From Mesorhizobium sp. M1E.F.Ca.ET.045.02.1.1 (lineage in GTDB: Bacteria; Pseudomonadota; Alphaproteobacteria; Rhizobiales; Rhizobiaceae): 64,000 nt of DNA. The notes below the pieces were generated by a model. It ran no database searches. It was not told the DNA's origin and saw only the letters and a program-made list of their open reading frames with translations. The stretch is taken from assembly GCF_003952485.1 (NCBI RefSeq), contig NZ_CP034447.1, forward strand, positions 1,364,001 to 1,428,000. The letters run 5' to 3'. Position numbers and translations under genes: made by a program. Below, in pieces: positions 28,123 through 39,879 of this stretch. The first letter of the stretch is position 1. Every line of letters starts with the position of its first letter.

Positions 28123-28917
28123 ATGAAGACTGTTCTCAAGACCTTCGCCGCGGCGCTGCTCTTCGGCGTCGCTGCGATGGGCGCGGCCAAGGCCGATCAG
28201 GTCAAGATCGGCGTCGCCGCCGAGCCTTATCCGCCCTTCACCTCGCCGGATGCGACGGGCAAGTGGGTCGGCTGGGAGATCGAATTCATCGACGCCGTCT
28301 GCGCCGAGGAGAAGCTCGACTGCGTCATCACGCCCGTTGCCTGGGACGGCATCATTCCGGCGCTGACCACCAAGAAGATCGACCTCATCGTCTCCTCGAT
28401 GTCGATCACCGACGAACGCAAGAAGACGATCGACTTCTCGGACAAGTATTACAACACGCCGACGGCGATCATCGGGCCGAAGGACCAGAAGTTCGGCGCC
28501 ACGCCGGATGACCTCAAGGGCAAGGTGATCGGCGTCCAGGTGTCGACGGTGCATGCCGTCTACGCCAAGAAGCACTTCACCGGCGCGCAGGAGATCAAGG
28601 AATACCAGACCCAGGACGAAGCCAACAATGATCTTGCCGCCGGCCGTCTCGATGCGGTGCAGGCCGACTCCATCGCGCTTGGCGAATTCCTCAAGACCGA
28701 TCAGGGCAAGGCCTGCTGCGATCTCAAGGGCATGGTCGCTCCGGACGACGAAGTGCTCGGGCCGGGCGTCGGCGCCGGCGTGCGCAAGGAAGACACCGAT
28801 CTGAAGGAAAAGGTCAACGCCGGCATCAAGGCGATCCGCGCCAACGGCAAGTATGACGAGATCTCGAAGAAATACTTCGACTTCGACATCTACGGCGGCG
28901 CCACGCAGTCGAACTGA
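28123..28917 (+). CDS. Polar amino acid ABC importer binding protein (arginine/ornithine/octopine type)
   Basis: 264 residues. The signal peptide MKTVLKTFAAALLFGVAAMG is cleaved near AKA-DQ. The mature part begins QVKIGVAAEPYPPFTSPDAT, and has the family-3 motifs GWEIEFIDAVC, WDGIIPALTTKKIDLIVSSM, and TDERKKTIDFSDKYY. These resemble LAO/HisJ/OccT proteins. Paired cysteines (CAEEKLDC) near 60-66 could form the disulfide seen in LAO-type proteins. Ligand inferred as a cationic amino acid or derivative. Confidence 0.92.
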   Translation: MKTVLKTFAAALLFGVAAMGAAKADQVKIGVAAEPYPPFTSPDATGKWVGWEIEFIDAVCAEEKLDCVITPVAWDGIIPALTTKKIDLIVSSMSITDERKKTIDFSDKYYNTPTAIIGPKDQKFGATPDDLKGKVIGVQVSTVHAVYAKKHFTGAQEIKEYQTQDEANNDLAAGRLDAVQADSIALGEFLKTDQGKACCDLKGMVAPDDEVLGPGVGAGVRKEDTDLKEKVNAGIKAIRANGKYDEISKKYFDFDIYGGATQSN

Positions 28918-28957
28918 CGACTTCTCGCCCATGAGTTAGGGGCATGGCGTCACTGCC

Positions 28958-29788
28958 GTGCCCCTAAGCCCAATCTTCCACGCGCGCTTGCCGCTGGCCG
29001 CTACGGCCAGCGACGAAGCCAGCAATTCGGGGGCGAAGCTGATCGACGCCTTTCTTCCGGCCTCGGCGGCCGGTATTTTCGAACTCCTGTCGCCCGTGGC
29101 GCCCGGCTGGGGCGGCACCTTGCTGGTCGGATTCCTGCATTCGATCGAGATCGCCATCGGCGCCACCTGCCTCGGCCTGCTGATCGGCACCGGCGGCGCC
29201 TGGGGCAAGCTCTATGGCGGGCCGGTGGCACGCGACCTGCTGGCCATCTATACGACCGTGGTGCGTGCCGTGCCGGAACTGGTGCTGATCCTGCTGCTCT
29301 ATTATGCCGGCACCGACCTGATCAACCAGGTGCTGGCGGCAATGGGCTATCAGCGCATCGACATCAGCGGCCTGGCGGCCGGCATCTTCGTCCTCGGTGT
29401 CGTTCAGGGCGCCTATTCGACAGAAGTCATCCGCGGCGCCATCCTGTCCATCCCGCAGGGCCAGATCGAGGCGGCCCGCGCCTACGGCATGCCGCCCGGC
29501 CTGATGCTGAGGCGCATAACGCTGCCGGCAATGCTGCCCTTCGCCATCCCGGGCCTCGCCAATCTCTGGCTGATCGCCACCAAGGACACAGCGCTGCTTG
29601 CCGTCGTCGGCTTCTTCGAACTGACGCTTGCGACGCGGCAGGCGGCCGGCGTCACCAAGGCCTATCTGTTGTTCTTTGTCGCGGCTGGCGTGCTCTACCT
29701 GGCGCTGACGCTGTTCTCCAACCTGATCATCGGCCGCATCGAGATGCGGTCGCGGCGCGGCATGCCTTCCGTCAAGGAGGCACGCTGA
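28958..29788 (+). CDS. Polar amino acid ABC importer permease (HisQ type)
   Basis: 276 residues with about five helices and the coupling loop EAARAYGMPPGLMLRRITLP. From the GTG at 28958 the protein has ~45 extra N-terminal residues rich in Ala/Ser, longer than most HisQ proteins; a later in-frame start is possible. It overlaps the next permease by one base. Confidence 0.9.
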   Translation: MPLSPIFHARLPLAATASDEASNSGAKLIDAFLPASAAGIFELLSPVAPGWGGTLLVGFLHSIEIAIGATCLGLLIGTGGAWGKLYGGPVARDLLAIYTTVVRAVPELVLILLLYYAGTDLINQVLAAMGYQRIDISGLAAGIFVLGVVQGAYSTEVIRGAILSIPQGQIEAARAYGMPPGLMLRRITLPAMLPFAIPGLANLWLIATKDTALLAVVGFFELTLATRQAAGVTKAYLLFFVAAGVLYLALTLFSNLIIGRIEMRSRRGMPSVKEAR

Positions 29789-30597
29789 TGACTGGAGAGA
29801 CCGCCGTCATCAACGTCGCGGCCCGTGCCTCGCTGTGGCTTCAGCCGCACCGCATCGTGCTGATCCTGATCGCCCTGGCGCTGGTCTTCTGCGCGGCCTT
29901 CTTCATGCGCTGGGACTGGCTGCCGCAATATTGGCAAATGGGGCTGCTCGGCATCTGGCGGTCGCTTTGGATCCTCGTCGTCACCTGCGCGCTGGGCTTC
30001 CTGCTCGCGGTGCCGCTCGGGCTGGCGCAGGCCGGCGGGCCGTTCTGGTTCGCCGTGCCGGCCAAGGTTTTCTGCACCATCATCCGCGGCACGCCGCTGC
30101 TCCTGCAGCTCTGGCTGCTCTATTACGGGCTGGGCTCGCTGTTCCCGCAATATCCGTGGATCCGCGGGTCCTGGATGTGGCCATATCTCAGGCAAGCCTG
30201 GCCCTATGGCGTGGTGGCGCTGACCATGTCCTTCGCCGGCTATGAGGGCGAGGTGATGCGCGGCGCCTTCGCCGGCGTGCCGAAAGGCCAGTTGGAAGCG
30301 GCCCGCGCCTTCGGCATGAGCCGCTTCAAGATCTTCCGCCGCATCTGGTTGCCGCAGGCCTTCTACCGCGCGCTGCCGACGCTGACCGGCGAAACCGTGC
30401 TGCAGCTGAAGTCGACGCCGCTGGTGGCGACAATCAGCGTCATCGATATCTTCGCCGTCTCGTCCAAGGTGCGGCAGGACACCTACCTGACCTACGAACC
30501 GCTGCTGCTGCTGGCGCTGATCTACATGACCATCACCGGCATCCTCGTCCTGATCTTCAGCAGGATCGAGGCGCGGATTCCGGTCAAGATAGGCTAG
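29788..30597 (+). CDS. Polar amino acid ABC importer permease (HisM type)
   Basis: 269 residues, about five helices, with VTMSFAGYEGEVMRGAFAGV-like spacing and coupling loop LEAARAFGMSRFKIFRRIWLP. AAGGAGG precedes the ATG, and the start overlaps the stop of the HisQ-type gene by one base. Together they form the heterodimeric channel. Confidence 0.92.
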   Translation: MTGETAVINVAARASLWLQPHRIVLILIALALVFCAAFFMRWDWLPQYWQMGLLGIWRSLWILVVTCALGFLLAVPLGLAQAGGPFWFAVPAKVFCTIIRGTPLLLQLWLLYYGLGSLFPQYPWIRGSWMWPYLRQAWPYGVVALTMSFAGYEGEVMRGAFAGVPKGQLEAARAFGMSRFKIFRRIWLPQAFYRALPTLTGETVLQLKSTPLVATISVIDIFAVSSKVRQDTYLTYEPLLLLALIYMTITGILVLIFSRIEARIPVKIG

Positions 30598-30690
30598 CGA
30601 ATAGAGAGTAGCGAATAGCGAGTGGTGGGCTGCTCGCTGGTTTTGTCCTACTGACTACTGACCACTTCCTACTCACTCGGGACGGCCACG
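30598..30690. repeat. Short degenerate direct repeats (GCGAATAGAGAGTA / GCGAATAGCGAGT)
   Basis: The gap between the permease and the dehydrogenase consists of imperfect copies of (A)GCGAATAG(A/C)GAGT and CTACTGACTACTGACCACTTCCTACTC. It resembles a decayed version of the CTACTCC microsatellite at 61.3 kb, in mixed orientation. Confidence 0.5.
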
Positions 30691-31692
30691 ATGCAACTCA
30701 CCCTCGACCAGGCAAAAGGACTGTGCCGGATGGCGGCGCTCGGCGCCGGGGCCAATGAGGAGGCGACGCAGTCGCTGGTCGCCTCGATCATAGCGGCGGA
30801 GGCAGAGGGGCTGTCGTCGGTCGGCCTGTCGCATTTCATCGACTATCTGGAAGCGATCGAGGCCGGCCGCATCGACGGCAATGCCGATCCTGTCGTCACC
30901 CGGCCGGCGCTGGCCGTCTACCTCTCCGATGCTCGGGGCGGGCTGGCCCATACCGGCTTCGACCGCACGATCGAGGATCTCGCCAAGGCGGCAAGGCTGT
31001 TCGGCGTTGCCATCTTCTCGCAGAAGAACGCCTATACCTGCGGCGCGCTCGGCTATTTCACCGGGCGGCTGGCCGGACAGGGGCTGGTCTCCTTCGCCGC
31101 CACCAACGGGCCGGCGGTGCTCGCAGGCTCAGGCTCGGTCAAGCCGGTCTACTGTACCAACCCGATGTCCTTTGCAGCACCGGCCGCCGACGGACCGCCT
31201 CTGGTCATCGACCAGTCGTCGAGCGCTACCGCCTTCGTCAACATCCGCAAGGCCGCGGAAGACGGCAAGAAGATCCCCGAGGGCTGGGCACTGGACGCAA
31301 GCGGCAACCCGACCACCGATCCGGCGGCGGCGATGAAGGGCGCGATGCTCGCCTTCGGCGGCCAGCGCGGCGCCAACATCGCCTTGATGGTCGAGGTGCT
31401 GGCGGCAGGCATTTCCGGCGCCAATTGGTCGCTCGACGCGCCATGGTTCTCCGGCGGGCCGGACAGTCCCGGAACCGGGCTTTTCGTTTTAGCCATCGAG
31501 CCCAAGCTGCTCGACCCGGACTTCGAACAGCGCATGAAGGGGCAACTCGACCGGCTGCGGCGGCGCTACGGCGTGCACATCCCCGGCCGCGCCCGCGCCG
31601 AGGCCGCGGAAAAGGCGACGGCGCGCGGCTTCGACGTTCCGAAAGCGGTCGTGCAGCGCATTTCCGAATTCGCCGAACGCTACTCGGCCTGA
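30691..31692 (+). CDS. Ldh2/MDH-family NAD(P)-dependent oxidoreductase
   Basis: 333 residues of the Ldh_2 (malate/L-lactate/ureidoglycolate/delta1-piperideine-2-carboxylate reductase) family, not related to classical LDH. Marks: SHFIDYLEAIEAGRID, DARGGLAHTGFD, SQKNAYTCGALGYF near the active site, TNPMSFAAPA, and IDQSSSATAF. It is 93 bases after the importer operon. Because the family includes reductases for cyclic imines made from 2-oxo-omega-amino acids, a role in the basic amino acid pathway is plausible but inferred. Confidence 0.88.
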   Translation: MQLTLDQAKGLCRMAALGAGANEEATQSLVASIIAAEAEGLSSVGLSHFIDYLEAIEAGRIDGNADPVVTRPALAVYLSDARGGLAHTGFDRTIEDLAKAARLFGVAIFSQKNAYTCGALGYFTGRLAGQGLVSFAATNGPAVLAGSGSVKPVYCTNPMSFAAPAADGPPLVIDQSSSATAFVNIRKAAEDGKKIPEGWALDASGNPTTDPAAAMKGAMLAFGGQRGANIALMVEVLAAGISGANWSLDAPWFSGGPDSPGTGLFVLAIEPKLLDPDFEQRMKGQLDRLRRRYGVHIPGRARAEAAEKATARGFDVPKAVVQRISEFAERYSA

Positions 31693-31943
31693 CCAAGGCA
31701 CACTCGGCGACATAGCGCGCGCATTTCTTCACGTGCCCGTTGAACCCTTTATCGCCCTGCGACGACCCATCATCGGCACCCCGCATCGCAAGCCGCAGAG
31801 GGTGGCTGGGGTCGCGGCTTGCGGTTGGCGGCGCCGCGCCGGGCGTCCAGGGCCGGGGCGGGCGTGAATGCTTCACGCCGCCTTGATACCGTCTCAGGTC
31901 AGGCCGCCTCGTTGGTCCCTGTTTCGGTGCGAGCACTGCCCGG

Positions 31944-31969
31944 AAAGCCCCGCTTCGGCGGGGTTTTCT
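31944..31969 (+). terminator. Rho-independent terminator
   Basis: AAAGCCCCGC-TTCG-GCGGGGTTTTCT: a 7-base GC stem with a UUCG-type tetraloop and a T-run. It lies 250 bases after the Ldh2-family gene, so it may end either that transcript or a separate RNA made from 31.78 kb onward. Confidence 0.85.
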
Positions 31970-32053
31970 GTTTGGGCCGAAACAAGCTCGAGATTGGCTT
32001 CGCCTGCCCTTTGCCTTTGGCGCGAAACCGACTATGAGACGGCCAGATCAAAG

Positions 32054-32098
32054 TCTTACAGCGTCCTTTGCGCGTCCGATTGGCCGCACGGCGCTGTA
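32054..32098. repeat. Palindromic repeat (family G, TTACAGCGTCCTTTGCGCGTC...GCGCTGTAA)
   Basis: CTTACAGCG and CGCTGTAA are the outer arms, with CCTTTGCGCGTC inside. A second, diverged copy is at 50608-50646. Located just upstream of the NDUFA9-like gene. Confidence 0.7.
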
Positions 32099-32133
32099 AC
32101 CAAGTCTATCGGGAAAGCGCGCCGGAGCCAGCC

Positions 32134-33117
32134 ATGACCGAAATCCTGCAGACCCCCAAGCTCGTCGTCGTCTTCGGCGGCTCAGGCTTTGTCGGCCGCC
32201 ATGTCGTGCGCGCGCTCGCCAAGCGCGGCTACCGCATCCGGGTCGCCTGCCGGCGGCCGGACCTTGCCGGCCATGTGCAGCCGCTCGGCAATGTCGGTCA
32301 GATCCAGCCGGTGCAGGCCAATGTGCGCGTGCGCTGGTCGGTCGACCGCGCCGTGCAGGGCGCCGACCACGTCGTCAACCTGGTCGCCATCCTGCACGAG
32401 ACCGGCCGGCAGAAATTCGGCTCCGTGCACGACTTCGGCGCGCGCGCCATCGCCGAGGCCGCGCGGTCGGTCGGCGCCGGCCTCACCCACATCTCGGCGC
32501 TCGGCGCCGACTTGAACTCGGCTTCCGACTACGCGCGCACCAAGGCGCTCGGCGAGAAGGCGGTGTTCGAGACGATCCCGGATGCCGTCATCTTCCGGCC
32601 GTCGATCAATTTCGGACCGGAAGACAGCTTCTTCAACCGCTTCGCGGGCATGGCACGCCTCTCGCCCGTCCTGCCGCTGATCGGCGGCGGGCAGACGAAA
32701 TTCCAGCCGGTCTATGTCGGCGACGTCGCCGAGGCGATTGCGCGCTCGGTAGACGGCAAGGTCAAGGGCGGCCAGATCTATGAGCTCGGCGGTCCGCAGG
32801 TGCTGACCTTCAAGGAATGCATGGAAGAGATGCTCGCGGTCATCGATCGCCGGCGGCTCCTGGTGCCGGTGCCGTGGTGGGTGGCGAACATCCAGGCCTC
32901 GATCCTTCAGCTGCTGCCCAATCCGCTGCTGACCAAGGACCAGGTGCTGCAGTTGCGCGCGCACAATGTCGTCTCCGAAGCCGCCGCCAAGGCGGACAGG
33001 ACGCTCGGCGGCCTCGGCATCCAGCCGCAGGCGATCGCGACGATCCTGCCGAGCTACCTCTGGCGCTTCCGCGCCGCCGGCCAGTTCCAGCAGCGCCGAC
33101 CGATCGCCGACCGGTAG
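32134..33117 (+). CDS. Complex I NDUFA9-like NAD(P)-binding protein
   Basis: 327 residues of atypical SDR fold. The N-terminal GGSGFVGRHVVRAL motif binds the dinucleotide, and a SALGADLNSASDYARTKALG segment gives the Y-x3-K active-site pattern. The family is related to the NDUFA9 subunit of mitochondrial complex I and is conserved in Alphaproteobacteria, where it is thought to assist respiratory-chain or quinone function without a firm assignment. The ATG at 32134 was chosen so the protein begins just before the Rossmann motif; upstream codons come from a repeat. It is convergent with the P450 across 12 bases. Confidence 0.9.
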   Translation: MTEILQTPKLVVVFGGSGFVGRHVVRALAKRGYRIRVACRRPDLAGHVQPLGNVGQIQPVQANVRVRWSVDRAVQGADHVVNLVAILHETGRQKFGSVHDFGARAIAEAARSVGAGLTHISALGADLNSASDYARTKALGEKAVFETIPDAVIFRPSINFGPEDSFFNRFAGMARLSPVLPLIGGGQTKFQPVYVGDVAEAIARSVDGKVKGGQIYELGGPQVLTFKECMEEMLAVIDRRRLLVPVPWWVANIQASILQLLPNPLLTKDQVLQLRAHNVVSEAAAKADRTLGGLGIQPQAIATILPSYLWRFRAAGQFQQRRPIADR

Positions 33118-33129
33118 ACAATTTCCCAA

Positions 33130-34500
33130 CTAAGCGCGCCGCGAAACCTGCATCGGCAGGCCGCCCTGCGGCTGCGTCGTCAGCTTCTGCACCGGCCATG
33201 GCCGCGTTTCGGATGTCACGTCGAAGCGGAAGCGCGACAACAAGATGGCTAAAGCGATGATCGCCTCCTGCATGGCGAAGCTGGCGCCGATGCAGACGCG
33301 CGGCCCGGCGCCGAAAGGCAGATACTGGAAGCGGTCGATCCGGTCGCGGTTTTCGGGATGGAAACGCTCCGGCATGAAGGCGTCCGGCCGGTCCCACAGC
33401 TTGCGGTGCCGATGCACGACCCAGGGCATCACCAGCACGGCGGCATATTTCGGGATGTAGAGGCCATTCCAGGTCTCCGGCTCGATCGGTTCGCGGTTGA
33501 TCGAGGGCGCCGGCGGATAGAGCCTCAGCGCCTCTTCGAAGGCGGCGCGGGTGAGCGGCATGGCGTCCAGCCATTTCGTCGGATCGGGCTCCCGCGCCAA
33601 CACCGCATCGATCTCTTTTTCGACCCTATCGCGCTCCCACGGGGCCTCGGAGAGGCAATAGATCGTCCAGCCCAGCGCGCGCGCCGTCGTCTCGTGGCCG
33701 GCGCCGATGAAGGTGATGATGTTGTCCTCGACTTCCGCGCGCGTGAGGCCGTCCGGCCCCTCGGCTCTCAACAGCAGCGTCAGAAAATCCTGTGGGACGC
33801 CATCGGGGTCGCGCCTCAGCCGCTCCTCGCGCATCTTCACCGTGCCGGCGACGATGTTGCGGAAATAGGCCATGGTCTTGCGGCCGCGGATGCGGGTGAA
33901 GCGCGGCAGCCATTCCGGCGCGCGCAAAAGGTCGAGCGGATCGACGCGGCCCATGGTCTCGAACAGGCGGTCGACTTCCTTGGCGAAGCTGCCCTGCTCC
34001 CCGGCGACCTCGCCGGAAAACAGCGTCTCGGCCAGGATGTCGTAGGTGAGCATCGTCATGTCACGAGCGACGTCGGTCGCGCCGCCGGCCTCGTAGCGGG
34101 TGACGAATTCCAGCGCGCGCTTCAGCATCGGCTCGGCGAAACCGAAGATGTGGCGTGGCGTGAACATCGGCGCCATGGCCTTGCGCGAGCGTTTCCACAC
34201 CTCGCCCTCGGCCGTGAGCAGGCCGTCGCGCAGGATCGGGCGCAGGATCAGCTGGCGCACGGTCGCCATCTTGTAGTTCCTGGCGTTGTCGATCAGCACA
34301 TGGCGTATGAGGCCGGGATCGTTGGCGATGACCAGCGGCCCGCCGATGCCGGTCACCGAGATCCAGGGCTCGTTGTAGGTATGCTCGCCCCACAGCTCGA
34401 GCGGGTTGCGGTAGACGATGCGCATCATCTCCAGCGTCGAGGGCGGCTGGGTGCGCGGCTTCGGCGCGGGCGGCACGAAGGGGGCGGGCTTGGTGTCCAT
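33130..34500 (-). CDS. Cytochrome P450
   Basis: 456 residues. The heme-thiolate motif FGAGPRVCIG places the ligand at Cys403. The I-helix oxygen-activation motif is GAGHETTARALGW. The K-helix ExxR is in FEEALRLYPP. PERF is present in DAFMPERFHPEN. No membrane anchor is seen, as usual for bacterial soluble P450s. The composition is like the CYP102/CYP4-type fatty-acid or aromatic hydroxylases with an arginine-rich heme region, but no reductase partner is encoded nearby. The start at 34500 was chosen over the ATG six bases earlier because of GGAG spacing. Confidence 0.93.
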   Translation of the reverse strand: MDTKPAPFVPPAPKPRTQPPSTLEMMRIVYRNPLELWGEHTYNEPWISVTGIGGPLVIANDPGLIRHVLIDNARNYKMATVRQLILRPILRDGLLTAEGEVWKRSRKAMAPMFTPRHIFGFAEPMLKRALEFVTRYEAGGATDVARDMTMLTYDILAETLFSGEVAGEQGSFAKEVDRLFETMGRVDPLDLLRAPEWLPRFTRIRGRKTMAYFRNIVAGTVKMREERLRRDPDGVPQDFLTLLLRAEGPDGLTRAEVEDNIITFIGAGHETTARALGWTIYCLSEAPWERDRVEKEIDAVLAREPDPTKWLDAMPLTRAAFEEALRLYPPAPSINREPIEPETWNGLYIPKYAAVLVMPWVVHRHRKLWDRPDAFMPERFHPENRDRIDRFQYLPFGAGPRVCIGASFAMQEAIIALAILLSRFRFDVTSETRPWPVQKLTTQPQGGLPMQVSRRA

Positions 34501-34628
34501 GGGCATGCTCCGCTGGCAGGCTAAATGTAGTGCCCGGCAAGGCGGGCGTCCATGTGGCCGAGTGGCAAGTCCGCGGACGGACCGCCTCGCCTGAATGTGA
34601 ACGGCGCGACCAATGGCCGCTTGTTGAC

Positions 34629-34651
34629 GGTGACTGCTTGCTTTAGTCACC
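34629..34651. promoter_or_regulatory. Perfect inverted repeat GGTGACT-N9-AGTCACC upstream of the FMN reductase
   Basis: Seven-base arms with a nine-base spacer, 30 bases upstream of the GTG start. A TATACT-like box follows at 34656-34661. Placement and symmetry suggest a repressor site over the promoter. Confidence 0.5.
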
Positions 34652-34680
34652 AATGTATACTGTCAATGAAGGAGCCACCC

Positions 34681-37982
<3,302 letters not shown>

Positions 37983-38006
37983 TCGGGATCTGGCCGACAG
38001 TCTCCT

Positions 38007-38040
38007 GCAAAAAAGCCCGGCGACGCCGGGCTTTTTTGCA
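38007..38040. terminator. Bidirectional rho-independent terminator
   Basis: TGCAAAAAAGCCCGGCG-ACGCCGGGCTTTTTTGCA: A-run, 7-8 base GC stem and T-run on both strands. It separates convergent gyrB and pntB. Confidence 0.95.
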
Positions 38041-38054
38041 GAAGCCGCAGTTGA

Positions 38055-39452
38055 TCAGTGATCCATGGCCTTGACGATTTCCTCGGTCATCTTCTTGGCG
38101 TCGCCGAGCAGCATCATGGTGCCGTCCTTGTAGAACAGCGTGTTGTCGATGCCGGCATAGCCGGAGCCGAGCGAGCGCTTGACGAACAGGCAGGTGCGGG
38201 CCTTGTCGACGTCGAGGATCGGCATGCCGAAGATCGGCGAGGACTTGTCGTCGCGCGCGGACGGGTTGGTGACGTCGTTGGCGCCGATGACATAGGCGAC
38301 GTCGGCCTGCGCGAACTCGGAGTTGATGTCCTCCAGCTCGAACACCTCGTCATAAGGCACGTTGGCCTCGGCCAACAGCACGTTCATGTGGCCGGGCATG
38401 CGGCCGGCGACCGGGTGGATGGCGTACTTCACCTCGACGCCGTTGGCCTTGAGCTTGTCGGCCATCTCGCGCAGCGCGTGCTGGGCCTGGGCGACCGCCA
38501 TGCCGTAACCGGGCACGATGATGACCTTCTGCGCGTTCATCATCAGATAGGCGGCGTCGTCGGCCGAACCCTGCTTGACGGTGCGCTCGATGCCGTCGTC
38601 GGCAGCGGCAGCTGTCTCGCCGCCGAAGCCGCCGAGGATAACCGAGATGAAGGAGCGGTTCATGCCCTTGCACATGATGTAGGACAGGATCGCACCGCTG
38701 GAGCCGACCAGCGCGCCGGTGATGATCAGCGCCAGGTTGCCAAGCGTGAAGCCGAGCGCGGCAGCGGCCCAGCCCGAGTAAGAATTCAGCATCGACACCA
38801 CGACCGGCATGTCGGCGCCGCCGATCGGGATGATGAGCAGCACGCCGAGCACCAGCGAGGCGGCCACGATCAGCCAGAAGACCAGCTTGGATTCGGTGTT
38901 GACCAGAAGCACGATCAGCACGAACAGCGCGATGCCGAGCGCGATGTTGATGAGGTGGCGGCCGCCGATCATGATCGGTTTGCCGGACATGCGGCCGTCG
39001 AGCTTCAGGAAGGCGATGACCGAGCCGGTGAAGGTGATGGCACCGATGGCGACACCGAGGCTCATTTCGACCAGCGCCTGGGCATGGATGTCGCCCGCCG
39101 TGCCGATGCCGAAGCTTTCCGGCGCATAGATGGCGGCGGCCGCCACCATGACGGCGGCGAAGCCGACGAGCGAGTGGAAGGCGGCGACCAGCTGCGGCAT
39201 CGAGGTCATTGCGATGCGGCGCGCAGTCACCGCGCCGATGCTGCCGCCGATGGCGAGACCCAGCACGATCAGGCCGAAGCGGCCGGCCGAAGGCAGCGCC
39301 AGCGCCAGCGTGGTGCAAAGAGCGATGCCCATGCCGATCATGCCGTAGAGATTGCCTCGGCGGCTGGTGGTCGGATGCGACAGGCCGCGCAGCGCCAGGA
39401 TGAACAGGATGCCGGAGACCAGATAGAGGAAGGAAGCGAGATTGACGGTCAC
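38055..39452 (-). CDS. pntB: Proton-translocating NAD(P) transhydrogenase subunit beta
   Basis: 465 residues. About eight to nine helices (domain II) span residues 1-260, with the GHLINIALG segment. From ~290 comes the NADP-binding domain III: IVPGYGMAVAQAQHALREM, IHPVAGRMPGHMNVLLAEAN, YDEVFELEDIN, GANDVTNPSA. It couples hydride transfer from NADH to NADP+ with proton entry. It follows pntAB by one base. Confidence 0.97.
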   Translation of the reverse strand: MTVNLASFLYLVSGILFILALRGLSHPTTSRRGNLYGMIGMGIALCTTLALALPSAGRFGLIVLGLAIGGSIGAVTARRIAMTSMPQLVAAFHSLVGFAAVMVAAAAIYAPESFGIGTAGDIHAQALVEMSLGVAIGAITFTGSVIAFLKLDGRMSGKPIMIGGRHLINIALGIALFVLIVLLVNTESKLVFWLIVAASLVLGVLLIIPIGGADMPVVVSMLNSYSGWAAAALGFTLGNLALIITGALVGSSGAILSYIMCKGMNRSFISVILGGFGGETAAAADDGIERTVKQGSADDAAYLMMNAQKVIIVPGYGMAVAQAQHALREMADKLKANGVEVKYAIHPVAGRMPGHMNVLLAEANVPYDEVFELEDINSEFAQADVAYVIGANDVTNPSARDDKSSPIFGMPILDVDKARTCLFVKRSLGSGYAGIDNTLFYKDGTMMLLGDAKKMTEEIVKAMDH

Positions 39453-39453
39453 G

Positions 39454-39879
39454 TCACTTTTCCTTCTTCTTGTACATGGCGAGCATGCGCTGGGTGACGA
39501 GGAAGCCGCCGAAGATGTTGACCGAGACCAGCACCAGCGCGACGAAGCCGAAGCCCGCGGCTAGGCCGGACGCCGCGATGCCGACGGCGAGCAGCGCGCC
39601 GACGACGATGACCGAGGAGATGGCGTTGGTGACGGCCATCAGCGGCGTGTGCAGCGCCGGCGTCACCGACCACACGACATAATAGCCGACGAAGATCGCC
39701 AGCACGAAGATGGCGAAGCGGAAGACGAAGGGATCGATGGCGCCGCCCGAGAGCGCATGCGCCGCGTTGCCGGCAGCCTCGGCACCGGCGGGCGCGTTGG
39801 CCAGGTCCTGTACGGCAAGGCGAACGGCGGCGGTCGCCTGATCGAGCTGATCGAGGGCTTTCTGCAGTGCGTCCATCAC
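39454..39879 (-). CDS. pntAB: NAD(P) transhydrogenase subunit alpha part 2 (membrane)
   Basis: 141 residues. After ~50 hydrophilic residues rich in Ala come three helices, [40 protein letters not shown], and [20 protein letters not shown], which ends [10 protein letters not shown]. This is the small membrane part of the split alpha subunit. It overlaps pntAA by four bases (ATGA). Confidence 0.95.
   Translation of the reverse strand: MMDALQKALDQLDQATAAVRLAVQDLANAPAGAEAAGNAAHALSGGAIDPFVFRFAIFVLAIFVGYYVVWSVTPALHTPLMAVTNAISSVIVVGALLAVGIAASGLAAGFGFVALVLVSVNIFGGFLVTQRMLAMYKKKEK

Larger units (their letters stand above)
31693..32133. other. 440-base gene-free interval with strong secondary structure; candidate non-coding RNA
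   Basis: No convincing protein. A perfect 10-base inverted repeat, CGCAAGCCGC (31789-31798) with GCGGCTTGCG (31816-31825), is followed by a second stem, GGCGGGCGTGAA/TTCACGCCGCC, around 31856-31881, and by a terminator at 31944-31969. This is the layout expected for a plus-strand structured RNA of ~180 bases. I could not match it to tmRNA, RNase P, SRP or 6S RNA by their conserved core sequences. The rest holds a palindromic repeat upstream of the NDUFA9-like gene. Confidence 0.45.

Noticed and set aside
31238..31936. Minus-strand frame running from the structured interval into the Ldh2 gene
   Set aside because: Overlaps a sound gene in antisense, and its upstream half lies in a structured non-coding stretch.
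31780..31970. Structured interval as tmRNA, RNase P, SRP or 6S RNA
   Set aside because: None of their conserved core sequences (tag reading frame, GAGGAAAGTC, GGAAGGNAGCA, or 6S-type bubble) could be found.
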